From contig JACPSI010000062.1 of the NCBI GenBank assembly GCA_016193365.1, positions 1 to 36,700 on the forward strand: DNA of 36,700 bases, written 5' to 3'. A program made the position numbers and the translations under genes. The notes below the pieces were generated by a model that made no database searches, was not told the origin of the DNA, and saw only the letters and a program-made list of their open reading frames with translations. Each line of letters begins with the position of its first letter. The stretch's first letter is position 1. Below, one piece after another: positions 6,896 through 14,877 of this stretch. This stretch comes from Ignavibacteriales bacterium. Its GTDB lineage: Bacteria > Bacteroidota > Ignavibacteria > UBA10030.

Positions 6896-7285
6896 TTACA
6901 ACGACTGCTTCACTGCCTCTGCATCGCCTTCATACTTGGAAGGGCATTTGGTAAGAACGTCTGTTGCGTGAAAGTATCCTTCCCGGTACACACCCTTCGC
7001 CACAACGCTGGTGGCAAGCTCGAAATTATTTGGCTTCGCCCCTTCGAGGATGACTTTTTCAACTCGGTTGTTGTCGTCTTTCATATAAAAGACAAACTGT
7101 GCTTTCTCGGCATCAAAGCGGCTTTCGTGGTTTTTCACCCACTCGCCTTTCACCTGGACCTTTTTGTGGCTTTTTTCCGCGGCCGCAAAATCCATGTACT
7201 CGACATTCGACTCGAGGAAACTGACGCTTCCCAGTATTACCCCGGCCATAATGACAAGAACTCCAATCACAATCTTCGGCTTCAT
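6896..7285 (-). CDS. ccmE: Heme chaperone CcmE, Cys-x-x-x-Tyr variant
   Basis: CcmE carries heme in the periplasm from CcmABCD to CcmF. The protein has 129 residues: one N-terminal membrane anchor (about 5-24), then a beta-barrel domain with KVQVKGEWV and FVFYMKDDNN. The heme-binding region near the C-terminus reads ATDVLTKCPSKYEGD. Classical CcmE has a His here that binds heme covalently (VLAKHDENY-type); this one has Cys114 with Tyr118, the CxxxY form known from System I* organisms such as Desulfovibrio and some archaea. The start at 7285 has GGATAGGG ahead of it and lies 3 bases after the ccmD stop. The absence of ccmG and ccmH in the cluster agrees with the System I* reading. Confidence 0.95.
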   Translation of the reverse strand: MKPKIVIGVLVIMAGVILGSVSFLESNVEYMDFAAAEKSHKKVQVKGEWVKNHESRFDAEKAQFVFYMKDDNNRVEKVILEGAKPNNFELATSVVAKGVYREGYFHATDVLTKCPSKYEGDAEAVKQSL

Positions 7286-7288
7286 ACC

Positions 7289-7456
7289 CTATCCTTTCTT
7301 CTGAGCCAGAGGCTCATCAGCCTTTGGCTGCATAGCTTTTTCAATGTCTTTGATTCTTTTGTCCAGGCGAAAGAGATACGAGACGATTCCACCCCAGATC
7401 AAAAGAACAATAACCAGCACGATATACATTTGATTAACGCTCAAAAAATCTTCCAT
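7289..7456 (-). CDS. ccmD: CcmD-like small membrane protein
   Basis: A 55-residue protein with one membrane helix (about 9-29, MYIVLVIVLLIWGGIVSYLF) followed by a charged helix (RLDKRIKDIEKAMQPK). This is the shape of CcmD, which helps release heme-loaded CcmE from CcmC in the CcmABCD complex. CcmD is poorly conserved, so the call rests mainly on size, topology and position between ccmC and ccmE. The ATG at 7456, 4 bases after the ccmC stop, is preferred to the frame's longer version (from 7576), which would overlap ccmC by 116 bases. Confidence 0.8.
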   Translation of the reverse strand: MEDFLSVNQMYIVLVIVLLIWGGIVSYLFRLDKRIKDIEKAMQPKADEPLAQKKG

Positions 7457-7460
7457 AGTC

Positions 7461-8168
7461 CTAGCGGGATTGTTCTCGTGATTGTTCGTATTCAAGTTTT
7501 CCTGCGCGAACGCGAAGGTCCAGGAGCCATACATACAGCAAGTTGAAAGCAACCAGTGCGACAAGAAAAACAACAAGCATGTTGGACGACATTTTTAGCT
7601 CCAGCACAGGCCCCTTGCCCTCGACATCGCCTTTAGCGCCGGGATGAAGACCGGCCATCATGCGCGGCATAACAAAAATGAAGAATGGAACAGTTAACCC
7701 GGCCACCATCGAATAAACGGCCGAAAGCCTCGCTCTCACTTCCTCATTCTCGAGTGCCGAACGCAAGGCAAAATACGCCCCGTAAATGAGCAGAAGAATA
7801 AAGATGGAGGTTTCGCGGGGATCCCAGTTCCAGTAGTCTCCCCAGTTGAACTTTGCCCATATGGCTCCCGTGACGGTCGCAAGGAAGCAAAAAAGAAAAC
7901 CCAGTCCGGCCGATGAAACAGACTTGATGTCATACTCCATGTTCTTTGTTCGCACGTAGCGAAAACCATAATACATGGAGACAAGAAATGCCACAACCGT
8001 TGTCCATGCGACCGGCACGTGGAAGAAAATGTTGCGTGATTTTTGTCCCAAGCCCGGGATCGTAGGAAATTCGAACAACCCTTGAGGAGCACGTACCGTC
8101 GGGATGGCAATACCGGCGATGATGACAAAGGTGACAAGAACAATCGAAGAATACTTGACAAACTTCAT
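7461..8168 (-). CDS. ccmC: Heme exporter/handling protein CcmC
   Basis: A 235-residue polytopic membrane protein that presents heme to CcmE. The WWD motif is at about 104-119 (WAKFNWGDYWNWDPRE). The two external His ligands fit His50 (FFHVPVAW) and His175 (GLHPGAKG). I chose the ATG at 8168: it lies 1 base past the ccmB stop and has GGAAAGAG at good spacing. The longer frame to 8186 would overlap ccmB and bury that site. Length agrees with the family (about 230-250). ccmD follows 4 bases downstream. Confidence 0.95.
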   Translation of the reverse strand: MKFVKYSSIVLVTFVIIAGIAIPTVRAPQGLFEFPTIPGLGQKSRNIFFHVPVAWTTVVAFLVSMYYGFRYVRTKNMEYDIKSVSSAGLGFLFCFLATVTGAIWAKFNWGDYWNWDPRETSIFILLLIYGAYFALRSALENEEVRARLSAVYSMVAGLTVPFFIFVMPRMMAGLHPGAKGDVEGKGPVLELKMSSNMLVVFLVALVAFNLLYVWLLDLRVRAGKLEYEQSREQSR

Positions 8169-8169
8169 T

Positions 8170-8841
8170 CTACTCTTTCCAAACATAATCGAACAGGAGA
8201 TATGAGCCCGCGACCATCACCATGAGATACGAAGCCAAAACCTGGAAATCAGAGAGGGCCTCACTCAACGTTGATCCTTCAAGGGCCTTTATCGTGGAGC
8301 TCATCCCGACCATGAGAGGAATAATCAACAAGGGGAACAAGAGCACTGCATACAGGGTTCCACGTGACCTTGTTTTCGCAATGATGGCCGCAATGATGGT
8401 TGAAGCCGATGCGAAGCCCAGACTTCCGAGAACAACTGAAATGACGTAGACTCCAGGCGATTGAATCGTAAACCCGGAAAAGAAGATCATATACATCGCT
8501 GTAATAATAAAACTTAAGAACAGGATCAAAACACTGTTGAACAACAGTTTTCCAAAGTAGATAACTGTCGGCGTCGCCACAAGCTGCAGCGTGAGCGTTG
8601 TGCCCCGCTCCTCTTCAGAAACGAACACCCTCGACATGCCCGACATTGCCGTAAAAAAAATGACCACCCACAACATACCGGAAAGCAACTCCGGGTTTGG
8701 GTCCACAGAACGCAGAGCAAACAGAATGATTGAGACTGCCGTAACAACAAACATCAGCAGCGAGTTCACCGCGTACCGCGTCCGCCATTCGGACCGAATA
8801 TCCTTTGCAACCACTGCATATGTGCTTCCGAATGCGCTCAT
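8170..8841 (-). CDS. ccmB: Heme ABC transporter permease CcmB
   Basis: A 223-residue protein with six predicted membrane helices, the normal size for CcmB, the permease that pairs with the ATPase CcmA. Typical features are the early KDIRSEWRTRYAVNSLLMFV segment and FVSEEERGTTLTLQLVATP in the first large loop. Together CcmAB use ATP hydrolysis to release holo-CcmE from CcmC. The ATG at 8841 is the first in frame; no strong ribosome-binding site is visible. The 58-base gap to ccmA is the largest between ccmA and ccmE. Confidence 0.93.
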   Translation of the reverse strand: MSAFGSTYAVVAKDIRSEWRTRYAVNSLLMFVVTAVSIILFALRSVDPNPELLSGMLWVVIFFTAMSGMSRVFVSEEERGTTLTLQLVATPTVIYFGKLLFNSVLILFLSFIITAMYMIFFSGFTIQSPGVYVISVVLGSLGFASASTIIAAIIAKTRSRGTLYAVLLFPLLIIPLMVGMSSTIKALEGSTLSEALSDFQVLASYLMVMVAGSYLLFDYVWKE

Positions 8842-8899
8842 TGATGCGCATGTTACAAAAAAGTGACCGCAACAGCAAGGATTTCTGGCGTCCTGCGGC

Positions 8900-9535
8900 T
8901 CAAGTCGAGGATACTTTCAGGACAATTTTCTTTTTGCACCACTTCGCCTCCAGGCTGTCGTTCGTCGCCACAATCAGTATTCCATTTTTCTTTTGCCTGC
9001 GGACGACCTCCTTTACGAGTTCCATGCCTTCTTCATCCAGATTCGAGGTCGGTTCGTCAAGAATAAGTATTTGCGGCTCGTGGAGCAACGCAAAAGCATA
9101 TTTGAGCCGTTGCTTCATTCCCGAGGAATAAATCCCCACAGGGTCGTCCCGCCGCGGCCAAAGTCCCACCATTCGGATCAGCTCGTCCGCACGTTCTTCA
9201 AAACGCTTTTTATTGGATCGAATCTGCGAGAGTATTTTCAGATTCTCCACGGCGCTAAACTCTTCGTACAGATTCAAGTACGGCGAAACAAAGCCGACCG
9301 TGTCTTTCATCTGTTCTTCCTGGATACGCACGCCGTCGAGAAAGTATTCAACTGTACCTTGTGATGGACTGAGGACACCGGCAAGGATTTTCGAAAGAGT
9401 CGATTTGCCTGAACCGTTCTTCCCCGTGATCGCCAGCGAATCCCCTACCGTCAACGAAAATGCAAGCTGCCGGAATATGCTTCTGCGATTGAAATCTTTT
9501 GTGAGATCCCGAACGACGAGCTTGAACGAATTCAT
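8900..9535 (-). CDS. ccmA: Heme ABC transporter ATP-binding protein CcmA
   Basis: A 211-residue ABC ATPase: Walker A GKNGSGKST at 38-46, signature YSSGMKQRLKYA at about 136-147, Walker B LILDEPTSNLDEEG at about 157-170. Single-domain ABC proteins of about 200 residues directly before ccmB are CcmA, which powers the release of heme-loaded CcmE. The ATG at 9535 overlaps the stop of the upstream protease gene as ATGA. A longer frame to 9556 would overlap that gene by 25 bases and adds no conserved residues. CcmA therefore appears to be translated together with an exported protease, an unusual partner. Confidence 0.93.
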   Translation of the reverse strand: MNSFKLVVRDLTKDFNRRSIFRQLAFSLTVGDSLAITGKNGSGKSTLSKILAGVLSPSQGTVEYFLDGVRIQEEQMKDTVGFVSPYLNLYEEFSAVENLKILSQIRSNKKRFEERADELIRMVGLWPRRDDPVGIYSSGMKQRLKYAFALLHEPQILILDEPTSNLDEEGMELVKEVVRRQKKNGILIVATNDSLEAKWCKKKIVLKVSST

Positions 9536-11277
9536 TGGATGATGGCAACCTTCCATCGGTATTCGTTCTCAGCCACTTTTGCCACAATAAAATAGACGCC
9601 CGATGCAACTTTTGAATGAAGAAGTGTCGACGGCACGTTTACCAATCTGTTCCCGAAAGATTCCGAAACCTGAAATTGTCCGGAAAAAACGAGGTCAAGC
9701 GAACTACTGAAGACGAAGACATCTGCGGGTGATGAGGCTGGTTCGTTGACCGGTAATGCGAGATTCGGCGCATCAGACAGACGGAGGGGATTTGGTGACG
9801 CTTCGGGTTGTAAACGAACGATGTCCCCCTTTGTCGACGAGGAGAGATACAGCGTCCGCCATCGATCCAGCTGATCAACTATTATGGACACCTTAAGGCC
9901 GTTGTTCAACACGTGGTGAGGAGTTGTGACAATCCCGGAGGTCACGCGGAGTTCGTAATTCCTCAGCGCGTTATCTTGGCGGATGACCGCTTCAACATCT
10001 GTGTTGACAACAAACGTTGTCATGGTATCCAATCCTAGTGACACCTCATACAATTGTGTCGAAAGCGGGAATGCGCCATTGGCAAAAACTGCGGTCGAGC
10101 CCGTGAAATTCGTGGTACCGTTCGGCTTAAAACGCGGATAGAATTTCCCTTCGGGATAAAACCTCACGGTGTCCGCACGATCGCCCGTAAAGTAATTCCA
10201 ATAAGAGAAGAGCGCATACTCCGATTCCAGACTCGTGCCCAATGGTTCAAGAATCATTCTCATGCTCTGCACAACCGGCTGTACTTTTGTTTGCGTCCAA
10301 ATCAGCCTCATGATATCCGAACCAAACCGCCGTGCAAGGAAATGCGCCCAAACGCTTCGCTCGTAACCTAATCTCCCATCGGTGAAAGGATTAAGCGGAT
10401 AATAGGTAAACGGAAGGGAGCGCTTCAACGCGTCGGTGAAATCACGAAAGTACATCTTGACGTCTTCGTGATAGTCATTGATCTCGTCAAACACCACATC
10501 CTCCATCCACGAGGAAGTGAGTTCATTGAAGAAGAAATCCTGATTGGGCGAACTTGTCCAGATGCCGTACGAGCCGATCTGAATTGCATGGTGAAATTCA
10601 TGCGCGGCGGTGACTTTGAGCCCGTCCATCCCCGGTGTTCTGTATCCTTGAAAGTCGTTTTCAATCACGATATGCGTCGTGTATCTTTCGTTCGGACTGT
10701 TCGGAGGTGAAAGCAGTATTTCATTGTTGAAATCCGTGTAGCCAAACGTCCCTCCGGCAAAATCGATAATGTAGATATCGTATTCGGATCCGCCTCCCAA
10801 CCCCTGATCCTCAGGCGGCTGCTCGTATCCCAACGAGTCGACTTCTTTCTGCCAGCAATAGTCGAATACGGCCATAACGGAATCGATGTACGCTTCATGC
10901 GTTCCGCTTATCCTGAATCCCGCCGCATCCAATAATGCCGGTGAATCCGTGCCCGAAGTATCGTAGTGAATGCGAAATCGATTCGAAGGGCTTGTTCTAT
11001 TTTTATCCAGTGTCAGACGGATAAGAGCTTTTTCCACATCCGAACGCTGCTGGGGAGAAAGTTGGTTTCTCTGCTGAATCGACCACAGAATGAGGCCAGT
11101 CCCGCATTTTGATTCCGTGGCGCTTGCAGACGAAGCAAAGACACTTTGAAGGGCCTTCAAAGGAGACGACGAAACACGCTCCGCTTGTTGTGCAACTTGC
11201 GATTGTACTGTGACCCGCAAGCTTAAGAAGACAGCTGCGCCAATTATGATCTTACTGCGATGCTTTGCGCGTTCCAT
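9532..11277 (-). CDS. Secreted HExxH metalloprotease with T9SS-like C-terminus
   Basis: A 581-residue exported protein. A hydrophobic signal segment (KIIIGAAVFLSLRVTVQSQ) opens it. The zinc site is AAHEFHHAIQIGS with HEFHH at 226-230, and a downstream Glu259 in SSWMEDVVFDE could be the third ligand, as in gluzincins. It resembles the putative metalloprotease family typified by myxobacterial MXAN_6640-type proteins; this is from memory. The last 80 residues (FVFSSSLDLVFSGQFQV to SGVYFIVAKVAENEYRWKVA) are a beta-sandwich like a T9SS sorting domain, without the NPFNP motif. It overlaps the preceding gene by 26 bases and couples to ccmA by ATGA. Confidence 0.85.
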   Translation of the reverse strand: MERAKHRSKIIIGAAVFLSLRVTVQSQVAQQAERVSSSPLKALQSVFASSASATESKCGTGLILWSIQQRNQLSPQQRSDVEKALIRLTLDKNRTSPSNRFRIHYDTSGTDSPALLDAAGFRISGTHEAYIDSVMAVFDYCWQKEVDSLGYEQPPEDQGLGGGSEYDIYIIDFAGGTFGYTDFNNEILLSPPNSPNERYTTHIVIENDFQGYRTPGMDGLKVTAAHEFHHAIQIGSYGIWTSSPNQDFFFNELTSSWMEDVVFDEINDYHEDVKMYFRDFTDALKRSLPFTYYPLNPFTDGRLGYERSVWAHFLARRFGSDIMRLIWTQTKVQPVVQSMRMILEPLGTSLESEYALFSYWNYFTGDRADTVRFYPEGKFYPRFKPNGTTNFTGSTAVFANGAFPLSTQLYEVSLGLDTMTTFVVNTDVEAVIRQDNALRNYELRVTSGIVTTPHHVLNNGLKVSIIVDQLDRWRTLYLSSSTKGDIVRLQPEASPNPLRLSDAPNLALPVNEPASSPADVFVFSSSLDLVFSGQFQVSESFGNRLVNVPSTLLHSKVASGVYFIVAKVAENEYRWKVAIIQ

Positions 11278-13537
11278 GATCCTTCAAAATCACCTTTCCG
11301 CTGAATATCTTCAATGTTCCCGCGCCTGGAAAAGTAATGGCCATATCGTTCAGCCCATCTCTGTTGATGTCAAAGACATCAAACTGGGACACCGCTTCGG
11401 ATGACACGAGAGTCTCCCAGGGTTCAAAGGTCATTCCTCCTTTGTTTTTCAGCCATCCAACCGCACCCTCGGCCTGATTGTTGACGATGAGGTCGGGCAG
11501 CCCATCTCCGTCGAGGTCAATGACGCGCACTTGATGACGGTTGTTAAAGCTCACATGTGTGGAGACAAGTTGCGGCTCTCCAAACGAATCCATGAGGCCG
11601 CCCCGCAAGACGTACACACTCTTCGATTCTTGAGGAAATGAGACGATCAGATCAAGAGTATCGTCCGCGTCCAAATCAGCCGACCATAAATAGCTTTTGC
11701 GGTCAGGAAGCAAGGCTAATTCACGCGAGACCAACTGTTCTTTAACTTCGAGAACGCTGTCGAGAACGGCGACGCCGACATCCAGAACGCTTCTTTCCGT
11801 GGTTCTAAACACATACGTAAGGTCAAGATGCGAGGCGTTTGCCACAGCGGCAACGCTTACGCCGAGGAGAGCGTCCGGACTTGCGAGGCTGTAACTTCTC
11901 TCCAGAAATGTCTGCGGGCCTATGCGCAAGTAATAACTGAACGAAGCGTTCTTTGTTGACAATGCAGCATTTGAACAAAAGAATTCAACCTGCCCTTTGT
12001 CGTTGACTCTCGTATACAAAGCCTCTGACTCTCCGTCGCTGGGGATGACGGCATTGGCTGATGAGTTATCGATGAGATTCAGGCTGAAAAAAGAGAGTGA
12101 TTGAGATTCGGGATACGAAATGACAAACCTCGACGTCGTATCTGTCTTTGAATGATGAACTAAATACCTCGGAGAGGCAGACACAGGAAATGATGTCTGC
12201 CCCAAGAGTCCATGTGCTGTTCCAGCGAACAAGGAAAGAGTGCCGCTTCCTTCATTCACAAGTGCGACATCGGGGAAATTGTCGAGATCTGCGTTACCGG
12301 CCCACACTGCTGATGGCAGTAAACCCGAGGCAAATTCAAGTGAATCTTTCAGCTCCTGCGGTTGGTTTCCATTGAGAAGAACGGTCATCGTTCCGTCCTT
12401 GCCAAGGAGGAGCGCTTCCGTTCTTTTGTCTCCGTTCACGTCCAGGACAAAAAGCGCCGCCGCCGACTCAGGACAAGAATACGAGATTCGCTCTTTGAAA
12501 GCGCCGTCGGCTGAGTTGAGAAATACTTCCAGGATACCCCGGTGTAGGGCAATCAAGTCTGGAAGCTGGTCATTATTGACGTCGCCGAGCACCACGTCGA
12601 GGAGCTCTTCGGTATAAGCGACCGAACCCTGCTTCCGAAAATCCCCAAGGCCATTTCCCTCCCAAAGCTGAATTTCCTGCGGTTTTTTCATCACGAGCAC
12701 AAGGTCGACAAAACCTTCTTTCCCTTTTTCAAGGACAAGGAGGTCGCGCAGATCCCCCTCGACCGGGAAAACTGATTGGTCAAGGAACCTCCCCCTTCCT
12801 ATGCCGTAGAGAAGATGAAGCTCGCTCTTTACCCAGTCAAAAAAAACAAGGTCGATGATATGGTCGTTATTCAAATGAGTGAGCGCCACTTTAGAAACGG
12901 CGTTATCCGGGGCAATGATGCGTCCTTGCGTAAAACCCCCGCGACCGTCTCCAGGATAGTTCATAATCCCCTGGTTCTTCAAATCAATGAAAATGAGATC
13001 CAGTCTTTTGTCATTATTGAAGTCTCCGACGATCACATCATCCGGTTCAAATGGAAGCGTTGCCGTTGAAAGAGTTTTGGGGGACTCTGAGCGTAAGTCG
13101 CTTGCAACGTGAATCATTTTTTGAATCTTATCGACGAAGAGAAAATCGTTTTTACGGTCGTTAGTAAAGTCGGCGACATAAACTTCATCGAGCGGAGTTG
13201 GAGAGGAAAGTTCCCGGAATGAGAGCGAAGCGAGGGTTGAATCCATGACGGCGTAAAAAAATGCCTCCTTGCGGGCTGTCCACACGACGGTGTTGAGAGC
13301 GTTTGTCTTCTGGTCATACGCCATTCGACCCCTATCCACATCACGTGGTACTGCCATCTTTCGCAGGGCTCCGAAAGCTATGTCGCGTGCCTGGCCCTGA
13401 CTGGGTTCGATGGTCAGCCAAAACGAAAACGCTGTTGTCGCGAGAAATCGCGGAAGTCCTGCGAGGCCTGCCCGAACGAACCGTTGGTCGGGAACGTCAC
13501 AGATATGCTGGCTGGGCTGAATGTGTGTGCGGGGCAC
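11252..13537 (-). CDS. FG-GAP/VCBS repeat surface protein
   Basis: A 761-residue protein made mostly of FG-GAP/VCBS-type repeats, each with a Ca-binding loop: DFNNDKRLDLIF, DVNNDQLPDLIA, DVNGDKRTEALL, DLDADDTLDLIV, DLDGDGLPDLIV and DINRDGLNDMAI. These repeats build beta-propellers like the integrin alpha head and are usually exported and involved in binding. A hydrophobic stretch at about 30-47 (FLATTAFSFWLTI) is probably the signal peptide, so the assigned GTG at 13537 may be too far upstream, but no better in-frame start is visible. It starts 36 bases after the thioesterase stop and overlaps the protease gene by 26 bases. No catalytic motif is seen. Confidence 0.85.
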   Translation of the reverse strand: MPRTHIQPSQHICDVPDQRFVRAGLAGLPRFLATTAFSFWLTIEPSQGQARDIAFGALRKMAVPRDVDRGRMAYDQKTNALNTVVWTARKEAFFYAVMDSTLASLSFRELSSPTPLDEVYVADFTNDRKNDFLFVDKIQKMIHVASDLRSESPKTLSTATLPFEPDDVIVGDFNNDKRLDLIFIDLKNQGIMNYPGDGRGGFTQGRIIAPDNAVSKVALTHLNNDHIIDLVFFDWVKSELHLLYGIGRGRFLDQSVFPVEGDLRDLLVLEKGKEGFVDLVLVMKKPQEIQLWEGNGLGDFRKQGSVAYTEELLDVVLGDVNNDQLPDLIALHRGILEVFLNSADGAFKERISYSCPESAAALFVLDVNGDKRTEALLLGKDGTMTVLLNGNQPQELKDSLEFASGLLPSAVWAGNADLDNFPDVALVNEGSGTLSLFAGTAHGLLGQTSFPVSASPRYLVHHSKTDTTSRFVISYPESQSLSFFSLNLIDNSSANAVIPSDGESEALYTRVNDKGQVEFFCSNAALSTKNASFSYYLRIGPQTFLERSYSLASPDALLGVSVAAVANASHLDLTYVFRTTERSVLDVGVAVLDSVLEVKEQLVSRELALLPDRKSYLWSADLDADDTLDLIVSFPQESKSVYVLRGGLMDSFGEPQLVSTHVSFNNRHQVRVIDLDGDGLPDLIVNNQAEGAVGWLKNKGGMTFEPWETLVSSEAVSQFDVFDINRDGLNDMAITFPGAGTLKIFSGKVILKDHGTRKASQ

Positions 13538-13573
13538 AGTGGCGGTCAGAACCCCCCCGATAATGATAGCACA

Positions 13574-14053
13574 TCAAAACTTTTTTCGGTGGTGCAGCCG
13601 CCGCGCTCTTCGTTCTGCCGCTTCCCGGTATCTTCGTTTCTCTTCTTTCGTGACGGGCTTCACGCGGGAGGCGGGTACTGGTTTTCCATCATTGTCCACA
13701 GAAACAAACGTCAGATAGGCTGTGTTTGTATGCGTGCGCTCTCCCGTGAATGGATTCTCCTTCAGGACGCGCACACCAACCTCCACCGAAGTGTTGAATG
13801 CGCGATTTACAGAAGCCTTGAGGATAACCACCTCTCCCACTTTGATCGGATGAAGAAAATGGAGCTCGTCCACGGAGGCCGTGACACAGATGCGATTCGT
13901 GTGGCGCCACGAAGCAATTGCAGCGGCTATGTCAATCCATTGCATCAGGCGGCCGCCAAGCAGGTTTCCAAGACGATTCGCGTCGTTCGGCAGGACCATT
14001 TCGGTCATCTCGACTTGCGATTCCTTTGTGAGTTTTACCCTTCCGGTTTTCAT
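13574..14053 (-). CDS. Acyl-CoA thioesterase, hotdog fold (YciA/BACH type)
   Basis: A 159-residue cytosolic hydrolase of acyl-CoA thioesters. The hotdog-fold signature is LPNDANRLGNLLGGRLMQWI at 21-40 followed by D41, in which the Asn/Asp and the GG(R/K)LM-WID helix are conserved in the YciA/ACOT branch. CVTASVDELHFLHPIKVGE (about 56-74) is the second conserved segment. The C-terminus is highly basic (EEKRRYREAAERRARRLHH), unusual but seen in some members, and may bind nucleic acid or membranes. The ATG at 14053 overlaps the bamD stop by 4 bases (ATGA). Confidence 0.9.
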   Translation of the reverse strand: MKTGRVKLTKESQVEMTEMVLPNDANRLGNLLGGRLMQWIDIAAAIASWRHTNRICVTASVDELHFLHPIKVGEVVILKASVNRAFNTSVEVGVRVLKENPFTGERTHTNTAYLTFVSVDNDGKPVPASRVKPVTKEEKRRYREAAERRARRLHHRKKF

Positions 14054-14877
14054 TGCTCGGATTTTGTCGTGGTCTGTACGCTATTCTGCTTCTGAAGGCC
14101 GGGTTTCTGATCACCCTGAGGGGAGCCGGAAAGTCTGGCGCTGATCTCCCTTTGCAAACTTTCGGCCTCGGATTTGAACGAACTGGCCGGGTATCGATCA
14201 AAAAATCTGTCGATTTCCTGCCTTGCTTCCTGATATCGTCTTCGTCTCAGGAGGACCTCAGCTTTTCGCAAGAGGGCTGGTTCGGCGTACGGCGTGTCGT
14301 GGAATTTTTCGAGAACAAAATCGAATGAGACGGTCGCAGACTTGAAGTACTCCATCTTCATGTACACGATTCCATTCTCATACTCTTTCTTGGCCAGTTT
14401 CACGTTCAGCTCCGCAATTCGGGCTTCGGCATCGCTTGCCAGTGTATCCGTCGGGTTGTATTCGAGAAAAGCCTGAAATTCATCGATCGCCTTGCGTGTG
14501 TATTCCTGATCGCGGTAGGATTCCGGCGAGAGATTATAATAGCACATGGCTTTTTGATATCGTGAACGTGCGACAAATTCGCTCGTCGGCATGGTCCGCA
14601 TCAACACGTCGTATTCATACGCAGCAAGGACGAACTCCTCCCGCAAGAACCGGCTTTCGGCCATGTAGAACTGAGCATCGTCTGCGAACGCGCTCCCCTG
14701 AAACTGCAGGGTCACAATTTTAAAGTCCTCGATGCCGTCAAGGTATTCTTCGTCCTGGAATTTTTGCATTCCCGCGGCAAAACGGCGCTCGGCGCTTATC
14801 TGCTGGGTCGTTTCTTCTGAGTCGCAGGCGATGAATGTCGCCGCGGCTACAGCAATCATGAAAAAATGGAATTTCAC
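14050..14877 (-). CDS. bamD: Outer-membrane assembly lipoprotein BamD
   Basis: A 275-residue TPR lipoprotein of the BAM complex, which folds barrel proteins into the outer membrane. The lipobox is FIAC with the acylated Cys18. TPR-like helices follow: RRFAAGMQKFQDEEYLDGIE, FADDAQFYMAESRFLREEF, and the signature SRYQKAMCYYNLSPESYRDQ that matches the conserved YfiO/BamD middle repeat. The last 40 residues are Gln/Ser-rich and probably disordered. It starts with GTG at 14877, sharing one base with the stop of the capA-like gene (TAGTG), with GGAG ahead of it. Confidence 0.9.
   Translation of the reverse strand: MKFHFFMIAVAAATFIACDSEETTQQISAERRFAAGMQKFQDEEYLDGIEDFKIVTLQFQGSAFADDAQFYMAESRFLREEFVLAAYEYDVLMRTMPTSEFVARSRYQKAMCYYNLSPESYRDQEYTRKAIDEFQAFLEYNPTDTLASDAEARIAELNVKLAKKEYENGIVYMKMEYFKSATVSFDFVLEKFHDTPYAEPALLRKAEVLLRRRRYQEARQEIDRFFDRYPASSFKSEAESLQREISARLSGSPQGDQKPGLQKQNSVQTTTKSEQ

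Noticed and set aside
13484-14095. 203-residue plus-strand ORF opposite the thioesterase
   Set aside because: Shadow frame over a conserved hotdog thioesterase and the start of the FG-GAP gene.
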